A DNA stretch of 12,528 bases from an uncultured Eubacteriales bacterium (GTDB lineage Bacteria > Bacillota > Clostridia > Oscillospirales > Oscillospiraceae): positions 1 to 12,528 of the forward strand of contig CABPXX010000010.1 of assembly GCA_902461475.1 (NCBI GenBank), read 5' to 3'. Shown here piece by piece: positions 6,233-12,528 of this stretch. The notes under the pieces are model-generated. The model was not told the origin of the DNA, did not search any database, and saw only the letters and a list, made by a program, of their open reading frames with translations. The translations under genes were made by a program, and so were the position numbers. Position 1 is the stretch's first letter, and each line of letters starts with the position of its first letter.

Positions 6233-7219
6233 ATGCGAAATTTTATCATCAAGCGCGTACTATTATCAGTAGTCATTCTATTTTTCGTAGCATTTATCAT
6301 TTATACACTGCTGCGCTGTCTGCCCAGCTCCTACGTGGAGACTATGGCTCGTCAGCTGGCTATGGCCCCCGGCGCCAAGCCCTTTGAGGAGTGGGTGGCA
6401 CAGCTCAATGCCCAATATGGTTTGGATTTGCCGCTGATCCCTGGTTTCTTCCACCAGCTGGGCAACATCCTGACCGGTAACTTCGGCGACAGCTGGAAGT
6501 ACACCGTGCCTGTCATGGAGAAATTCACCAGCGTTATTTGGATTTCCTTTGTCATGGGCGGTATTGCTTTTATTCTGGAACTGATCATCGCCATTCCTCT
6601 GGGTGTTATCGCCGCCACCAAGCAGTACTCCAAGGCCGACTACGCCATCAGCGTGTTCGCTCTGGCTGGTATCTCTCTGCCCACCTTCTTCTTTGCCACT
6701 CTGCTGAAGCTGGTGTTCTGCGTGAAGCTGGGCTGGTTTGATCTGGGCGGCCTGACGGGACGTGACTTCCTGCAGTTGGATGCCTTTGGTCAGTTCTTGG
6801 ATATTGCCCATCACTTGGTGCTTCCCATTGTTACCTTGGTAGTGGTGTCTGTGGGTTCGCTCATGCGTTATACCCGTACCAACATGCTGGAAGTGCTCAA
6901 CTCCGACTATATCCGCACGGCCCGTGCTAAGGGCCTGAGTGAGAAGAAGGTCATTTATCATCACGCTTTCCGCAATACCCTGATTCCTCTGGTCACCATC
7001 GTGGGTGGCTCTCTGCCCGGCCTGTTTGCCGGTGCTCTGATCACTGAGACTCTGTACTCCATCCAGGGCATTGGTTACACCTCTTATACGGCCATGACTG
7101 CCGGTGACATTCCCTTCTCTATGTTCTACCTGCTGTTTATGGCTGTGCTGACTCTGGCCGGCAACCTGATTTCCGACATTCTGTACGCTGTGGTTGACCC
7201 CCGCGTACGCATTGCTTAA
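6233..7219 (+). CDS. dppB: ABC importer permease, DppB/OppB type
   Basis: A 328-residue inner-membrane permease, first of the two channel subunits. The start at 6233 gives MRNFIIKRVL, the typical N terminus of DppB-type permeases running into helix 1 (about 9-28), with GGAGGGG at 6221-6227. Other helices are at about 101-125, 138-160, 194-212, 249-271 and 297-318. The cytoplasmic coupling (EAA) loop, which contacts the ATPases, is DYIRTARAKGLSEKKVIYHH (225-244) followed by AFRNTLIP. The end VVDPRVRIA is the standard family C terminus. Length is normal for the family. An in-frame ATG at 6158, with another GGAGGGG before it, could add 25 residues that look unlike a permease N terminus. Letters B/C/D/F here reflect operon position, not proven substrate. 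Confidence 0.93.
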   Translation: MRNFIIKRVLLSVVILFFVAFIIYTLLRCLPSSYVETMARQLAMAPGAKPFEEWVAQLNAQYGLDLPLIPGFFHQLGNILTGNFGDSWKYTVPVMEKFTSVIWISFVMGGIAFILELIIAIPLGVIAATKQYSKADYAISVFALAGISLPTFFFATLLKLVFCVKLGWFDLGGLTGRDFLQLDAFGQFLDIAHHLVLPIVTLVVVSVGSLMRYTRTNMLEVLNSDYIRTARAKGLSEKKVIYHHAFRNTLIPLVTIVGGSLPGLFAGALITETLYSIQGIGYTSYTAMTAGDIPFSMFYLLFMAVLTLAGNLISDILYAVVDPRVRIA

Positions 7220-7235
7220 GAAAGGAGGCGCTTTC

Positions 7236-8786
<1,551 letters not shown>

Positions 8787-8802
8787 GAGAGGAGGAGAGA
8801 CA

Positions 8803-9960
8803 ATGGCTAAGAAAAAAGCAGAAGGCTATCTCTCCGGCCGGGAGGCCCGGCGCATTGCCAAGGAAAACCGCCGGATCACCAACGCCTTTGAGAAACAGCG
8901 CAAGCGTAAAAACGTGCCTGAGAGTGAGTACCTCACCCAGATGGCCGATCCCAATAACGCCGTGGAGTTTGATAATCTCCACACCTACTTCTACACCGAC
9001 GCCGGTGTGGTCAAGAGCGTGGATGGCGTGTCCTTCGAAGTGCCCATCGGCAAGACCGTGGGCGTGGTGGGCGAGTCCGGCTGTGGTAAGTCCGTCACCA
9101 GCCTGTCCCTGATGCAACTGCTCCAGCGGCCCCAGGGCCAGGTGGTGGAGGGCGCGATTCGCCTGAACATGGGCGACAAGGCCTATGACGTGACCAAGAT
9201 GCCCAACGAGCAGATGCAGAAGATCCGTGGCAACTACGTGTCCATGATCTTCCAGGAGCCTATGACCAGTTTGAACCCCGTGTTCCGCATTGGTGAGCAG
9301 GTGGACGAGGTCATTGCCCTGCACCACGGTGAGGGCAAGACCAAGGAGGACATCAAGAACCGCACCATCGAGCTGCTGGAGATGGTGGGTATCGCCAACA
9401 GTCAGGGCGTGTATCAGATGTTCCCCCACGAGCTGTCCGGTGGTATGCGCCAACGTGTGTGTATCGCCATGGCTCTGGCCTGCAGTCCCAAGGTGATCAT
9501 CGCAGACGAGCCCACCACTGCTCTGGACGTGACCATCCAGGCACAGGTGCTGGACCTGCTGCGCAACCTGAAGGATAAGATCAACTCCTCCATCATGTTC
9601 ATCACCCACGACCTGGGTGTTATCGCTGAGATGGCCGACTACGTGGTGGTCATGTACGCCGGTCGCGTGGTGGAGAAGGGCACTGTACAGGAGATCTTCG
9701 CCAACCCCGCCCACCCCTACACCATCGGCCTGATGGCTTCCAAGCCTGTGGTGGGCAAGCAGGTGGATAAGCTTTATTCCATCCCCGGCAAGGTGCCCAA
9801 CCCCATTGATATGCCCAACTACTGCTACTTCAAGGACCGCTGCGAGATGTGTGTGGCCGGCTGCGAGGGTGAGTACCCCTGCCAGGTGCAGCTCAGCCCC
9901 ACCCACTTTGTGTCCTGCTACCGCTACTATGACAACAAGAACCAGGGAGGTGAGGGCTGA
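8803..9960 (+). CDS. dppD: ABC importer ATP-binding protein, DppD/OppD type
   Basis: A 385-residue ATPase that powers the importer as a heterodimer with the next gene product. Motifs: Walker A GESGCGKS (90-97), Q-loop Q151 in [12 protein letters not shown], signature LSGGMRQR (211-218), Walker [13 protein letters not shown] (231-242), switch His269. The C-terminal oligopeptide-transporter region has Cys341, 347, 350, 354 and 360, placed as in family members known to hold an iron-sulfur cluster. Before the usual start of the ABC domain (about residue 54, [10 protein letters not shown]) there is a basic, charged extension of ~50 residues with KKK, RRIAK and KQRKRK. The start is supported by GAGGAGG at 8789-8795; an internal ATG at 8941 has no ribosome site. 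The stop overlaps the next start (TGATG). Confidence 0.95.
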   Translation: MAKKKAEGYLSGREARRIAKENRRITNAFEKQRKRKNVPESEYLTQMADPNNAVEFDNLHTYFYTDAGVVKSVDGVSFEVPIGKTVGVVGESGCGKSVTSLSLMQLLQRPQGQVVEGAIRLNMGDKAYDVTKMPNEQMQKIRGNYVSMIFQEPMTSLNPVFRIGEQVDEVIALHHGEGKTKEDIKNRTIELLEMVGIANSQGVYQMFPHELSGGMRQRVCIAMALACSPKVIIADEPTTALDVTIQAQVLDLLRNLKDKINSSIMFITHDLGVIAEMADYVVVMYAGRVVEKGTVQEIFANPAHPYTIGLMASKPVVGKQVDKLYSIPGKVPNPIDMPNYCYFKDRCEMCVAGCEGEYPCQVQLSPTHFVSCYRYYDNKNQGGEG

Positions 9961-10988
9961 TGTCTGACAAGAAAAGCGTAATTGCCAAGGGCGACTTCAC
10001 CCCCGTGGAGTACGATCCCCAGTACATTCTCCAGGTCAACCACCTGAAGAAGTACTTCCCCATCAAGGGCGGCATGGTCAGCAAGACCGTGGGCCACGTC
10101 AAGGCCGTGGACGGCGTCACCTTCAACCTCAAGCGTGGTACTACCATGGGCCTGGTGGGCGAGTCCGGCTGTGGTAAGACCACCACCGGCCGTACCATCC
10201 TCCGTCTGGCGGGGGAGAAGACCGATGGTCAGGTGCTCTTCAACGGCAAAGAGATCTACGACATGAGCCCCAAGGAGCTGCGGGCTCTGCGTACCAAGAT
10301 GCAGATCATCTTCCAGGACCCCTTCTCCAGCCTGTCCCCCCGTCTGCCCGTGGGTGAGATCATCGGCGAGGCTGTGCGGGAGCATAAGCTGGTGAGCAAG
10401 GCCGAGTACAATGACTACATCGACAAGGTCATGGACAACTGCGGTCTGCAGCCCTTCCACAAGGCCCGCTATCCCCACGAGTTCTCCGGCGGTCAGCGTC
10501 AGCGTATCTGCATTGCTCGTGCTCTGGCTCTGAACCCTGAGTTCGTGGTGTGTGACGAGCCTGTGTCCGCTCTGGACGTGTCCATTCAGGCCCAGATCAT
10601 CAACCTGCTCAAGGACCTGCAGGACCAGTACAACCTGACCTATCTGTTCATCTCCCACGACCTGTCTGTGGTGGAGCACATCTCCGACTCCGTGGGCGTG
10701 ATGTACCTGGGCAACCTGGTGGAGTATGGCGACACGGAGGACATCTTCCGCAATCCGCTGCACCCCTACACCAAGGCTCTGTTCTCCGCCATCCCCGTGC
10801 CCGATCCCAACGCCAAGATGAACCGTATTGTGCTGGAGGGCTCCATTCCCTCTCCCGCCAATCCCCCCAGCGGTTGTAAGTTCCACACCCGCTGCCCCTA
10901 TGCCACCGAGCGATGCAAGGTGGAGGCTCCCTGCCAGCGTGAGGTGGAGCCCGGCCACTACGTGGTCTGCCACCTCTTCGACAAGTAA
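9960..10988 (+). CDS. dppF: ABC importer ATP-binding protein, DppF/OppF type
   Basis: A 342-residue second ATPase. Motifs: Walker A GESGCGKT (67-74), Q-loop Q119 in [13 protein letters not shown], signature FSGGQRQR (175-182), Walker [14 protein letters not shown] (194-206), switch His233. SSLSPR and [15 protein letters not shown] are characteristic of the F-type partner. The C-terminal oligopeptide motif has Cys306, 312, 319 and 325 (family pattern with HTRCP), and such clusters hold an iron-sulfur centre in some studied relatives. ATG overlaps the dppD stop by one base, with GGGAGGTG at 9945-9952, so the two ATPases are translationally coupled, which fits a 1:1 heterodimer. The extra ~20 residues before the ABC domain are modest. 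Confidence 0.95.
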   Translation: MSDKKSVIAKGDFTPVEYDPQYILQVNHLKKYFPIKGGMVSKTVGHVKAVDGVTFNLKRGTTMGLVGESGCGKTTTGRTILRLAGEKTDGQVLFNGKEIYDMSPKELRALRTKMQIIFQDPFSSLSPRLPVGEIIGEAVREHKLVSKAEYNDYIDKVMDNCGLQPFHKARYPHEFSGGQRQRICIARALALNPEFVVCDEPVSALDVSIQAQIINLLKDLQDQYNLTYLFISHDLSVVEHISDSVGVMYLGNLVEYGDTEDIFRNPLHPYTKALFSAIPVPDPNAKMNRIVLEGSIPSPANPPSGCKFHTRCPYATERCKVEAPCQREVEPGHYVVCHLFDK

Positions 10989-10991
10989 GAT

Positions 10992-11285
10992 ATGGCACGT
11001 AAGCCAAAGAAATACGAGGACGATGACGGCCGCGTGATTGCGGATATGAGCGGCCTGTCCCGTCCGTCCCTGTTCCGGCCAGGTCGGCCGGACAGCAGGG
11101 AATCTCGGCCCCCGGAGCCCATGGAACAGGAGCGTGAGGAGCGCCCCTGGGAGGACACCGGAATGAGCCGTGAGGACCGCAGAGCCTACATCTGGGCGGC
11201 CATGAAAGCGGCCTTGTCCATGGCTGCGATTTACATCGTTGCCTTTGGCCTGCTGATTGCCCTGATGATATGGCTTTGGAATTAA
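10992..11285 (+). CDS. Unrecognised 97-residue single-helix membrane protein at operon end
   Basis: I do not recognise this protein. About 60 residues of charged, Pro/Arg/Glu-rich, probably disordered sequence (RPGRPDSRESRPPEP at 29-43, MEQEREERPWED) precede one C-terminal membrane helix at about 66-96 (YIVAFGLLIALMIWLW). By charge, the N-terminal part faces the cytoplasm. It begins 3 nt after the dppF stop, has only a weak ribosome site, and is the last gene before the terminator, so it is co-transcribed and probably translationally coupled to the importer. It could be an accessory subunit or a passenger gene; the sequence does not say which. Confidence 0.7.
   Translation: MARKPKKYEDDDGRVIADMSGLSRPSLFRPGRPDSRESRPPEPMEQEREERPWEDTGMSREDRRAYIWAAMKAALSMAAIYIVAFGLLIALMIWLWN
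11070..11095 (+). other. GC-rich hairpin inside the 97-residue gene
   Basis: CTGT(T)CCGGCC at 11070-11080 pairs with GGCCGGACAG at 11086-11095: ten pairs with a single bulged T and the 5-nt loop AGGTC. It lies inside coding sequence for the Arg/Pro-rich linker. It may only reflect codon content, or may slow ribosomes before the membrane helix. Confidence 0.45.
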
Positions 11286-11292
11286 TGAAAAT

Positions 11293-11334
11293 AGAGAGCT
11301 CCCCGGTGTTGCCGGAGAGCTCTCTGCTTTTTTT
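11293..11334 (+). terminator. Rho-independent terminator of the ABC operon
   Basis: A 14-nt stem with a single C-A mismatch (AGAGAGCTCCCCGG at 11293-11306 with CCGGAGAGCTCTCT at 11312-11325), the 5-nt loop TGTTG, then GC and seven T (11328-11334). It starts 8 nt after the stop of the last operon gene. It is the clearest terminator in the window and separates the importer from the sirtuin. Confidence 0.95.
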
Positions 11335-11345
11335 GGAAAATCTGG

Positions 11346-11374
11346 TTGACCTCAGGGTCAGGAATGGGTATGAT
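11346..11374 (+). promoter_or_regulatory. Sigma-A type promoter of the sirtuin gene
   Basis: TTGACC (11346-11351), a 17-bp spacer and TATGAT (11369-11374), each box with one mismatch to consensus. It lies directly after the operon terminator. The predicted start near 11381 leaves a leader of only about 16 nt that begins at the Shine-Dalgarno. Confidence 0.7.
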
Positions 11375-11396
11375 GGAGAAAAGGAGGCACAAGGCC

Positions 11397-12131
11397 ATGA
11401 ATGACATTGAAACTTTGAGTCACTGGGTAGAGGAGAGCGAGAACATCGTCTTTTTCGGAGGCGCTGGGGTGTCCACCGAGAGCGGTATTCCAGACTTCCG
11501 ATCCCAGGATGGATTATATCATCAGCACTACGATCTGCCGCCGGAGACCATTCTCAGCCACGACTATTTTATGTCCCACACCCAGGAATTCTATCGGTTC
11601 TATCGGGACAAAATGCTGTGTCTGGACGTGCAGCCCAACGCCGCCCATCTGGCACTGGCCAAGCTGGAACAGCTGGGCAAGTTGAAGGCGGTGGTGACCC
11701 AGAACATCGACGGACTGCACCAGAAGGCAGGCAGCCAGCGGGTCTATGAGCTCCACGGCTCGGTCTACCGCAACTACTGCATGTCCTGTGGGGCCTCGTA
11801 CCCGGTGGAGGAGATTGCAGCAGGGGAGGGTATTCCCCGCTGTCCTCACTGTGGCGGTATCATCAAGCCGGATGTGGTACTCTACCAGGAGGGGCTGGAC
11901 CAGCGCACCATCCGAGGCGCTGTGGAGGCCATTGCAAATGCCGATTTGCTCATTGTAGGCGGTACCTCTCTGGTGGTGTATCCGGCCGCGGGACTGCTGG
12001 AGTATTTCCGGGGCCGTCACCTGGTCCTCATCAACCGGGATGCCACCAGCTATGACCAGCGGGCCGATTTGGTGATTCGCCAATCCATCGGGGGCGTGCT
12101 GGAGGCGGCCTGTGCCCATCTGGAGACTTGA
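11397..12131 (+). CDS. cobB: Sirtuin, NAD-dependent protein deacylase (SIR2/CobB family)
   Basis: A 244-residue cytosolic deacylase that removes acyl groups from lysines using NAD+. All class motifs are present: GAGVSTESGIPDFRS (22-36) for NAD binding, TQNIDGLH (101-108), catalytic His120 in ELHGS, the zinc site Cys128, Cys131, Cys149 and Cys152, GGTSLVV (188-194), and INRD (212-215). Length is typical. I chose ATG 11397 because AAGGAGG (11381-11387) is 9 nt upstream and the product starts where sirtuins normally do. A longer in-frame opening from TTG 11346 would begin on the -35 box. It follows a terminator and has its own promoter, so it is not part of the transporter operon. Clear residues for long-chain or succinyl preference cannot be assigned with confidence. 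Confidence 0.95.
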   Translation: MNDIETLSHWVEESENIVFFGGAGVSTESGIPDFRSQDGLYHQHYDLPPETILSHDYFMSHTQEFYRFYRDKMLCLDVQPNAAHLALAKLEQLGKLKAVVTQNIDGLHQKAGSQRVYELHGSVYRNYCMSCGASYPVEEIAAGEGIPRCPHCGGIIKPDVVLYQEGLDQRTIRGAVEAIANADLLIVGGTSLVVYPAAGLLEYFRGRHLVLINRDATSYDQRADLVIRQSIGGVLEAACAHLET

Positions 12132-12156
12132 AAGAATAGTAAAAATCAGGTATAAT
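12128..12156 (+). promoter_or_regulatory. Sigma-A type promoter of the DegV-family gene
   Basis: TTGAAA (12128-12133), a 17-bp spacer and a perfect TATAAT (12151-12156). The -35 box overlaps the sirtuin stop codon (TGA 12129-12131). The leader would be about 30 nt. Confidence 0.82.
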
Positions 12157-12193
12157 ATCCTTCATCTTGACTGCTGGAAAAGGAGACAGGCCA

Positions 12194-12528
12194 ATGAAGC
12201 GGACAGTTGCCGTGATGACGGACAGCAATAGCGGAATCAGCGTAGAAGAGGGGAAAAAGATGGGGGTGTACGTCATTCCCATGCCCATTAACATTGACGG
12301 AACGGTCTACTATGAGGGATTGGACCTGAGCCAGGACTACTTCTATCAGCGCATGGCAGCGGGGGCGGAGATGTTTACCTCCCAGCCCTCCCCGGCGGAC
12401 ACTCTGGAGCTGTGGAATCGGATTCTCCGGGGCTATGACCAGCTGGTGTATATCCCCATGTCTGCAGGCCTGAGCAGCACCTATGCCACCGCTCGGATGA
12501 TGGCCGACGACTATCAGGGGCGGGGGGC
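12194..12528 (+). CDS. DegV family protein, N-terminal part (3' truncated by window)
   Basis: The first 111 codons of a DegV-family protein; the frame is open to the end of the window. DegV proteins bind fatty acids, and in some Firmicutes they serve as the fatty-acid carrier (FakB) of fatty-acid kinase. Seen here: the N-terminal MTDSNSG motif (8-14, compare TDSTAD in relatives), FTSQPSPAD in the lipid-binding loop, and MSAGLSSTYATA, the equivalent of the family's SSGLSGTY segment. The start ATG 12194 has AAAGGAG about 9 nt upstream. A full-length member would be about 280 residues, so roughly 60% is missing. Whether it works with a kinase cannot be judged from the window. Confidence 0.9.
   Translation, partial: MKRTVAVMTDSNSGISVEEGKKMGVYVIPMPINIDGTVYYEGLDLSQDYFYQRMAAGAEMFTSQPSPADTLELWNRILRGYDQLVYIPMSAGLSSTYATARMMADDYQGRG

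Overview
The window is a GC-rich, densely packed, all plus-strand stretch from what looks like a low-GC-ancestry but GC-rich member of the Clostridia, most likely the Oscillospiraceae (Flavonifractor / Pseudoflavonifractor / Intestinimonas-like). The evidence is Gram-positive Shine-Dalgarno sites (AGGAGG type) before nearly every gene, sigma-A type promoters, a lipoprotein signal on the binding protein, the dnaX-ebfC pair and a DegV-family gene. The genus is an inference and cannot be fixed from the sequence alone. There are no rRNA, tRNA, CRISPR or transposon features.

Layout. (1) 1-1178: the 3' end of dnaX (DNA polymerase III gamma/tau) and ebfC/ybaB (nucleoid-associated protein). The usual third partner recR is absent. 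(2) 1251-3515: an M3-family oligoendopeptidase and, 3 nt later, an unrecognised four-helix membrane protein. (3) 3516-3784: a 269-nt non-coding stretch with a palindrome, a near-consensus promoter (TTGACA-17-TAGAAT) and a leader of about 187 nt containing three predicted hairpins. (4) 3785-11285: a six-gene operon coding for a complete peptide/nickel-type (family 5) ABC importer, in the order lipoprotein binding protein, permease B, permease C, ATPase D, ATPase F, then a 97-residue single-helix membrane protein. A strong intrinsic terminator closes it at 11293-11334. (5) 11346-12131: a sirtuin (NAD-dependent deacylase) with its own promoter. (6) 12128-12528: a promoter and the 5' part of a DegV-family lipid-binding protein that runs off the end.

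How the genes fit together. The importer would capture short peptides (or a similar ligand) outside the cell and bring them in, and the cytosolic oligoendopeptidase just upstream could cut them to smaller pieces. Separate promoters mean this link is by neighbourhood only. A 192-nt hairpin-rich gap between the binding protein and the first permease gene fits the common need for much more binding protein than permease.

The most unusual point is that several parts of this importer carry extra segments. Permease C has about 210 residues between its first two membrane helices, containing three clear and possibly four copies of a short repeated motif. The binding protein has an extra block of about 125 residues. 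ATPase D has a charged N-terminal extension of about 50 residues. The operon ends with a small membrane protein of unknown role. A permease-borne extracellular docking domain for the enlarged binding protein is the main hypothesis offered here.
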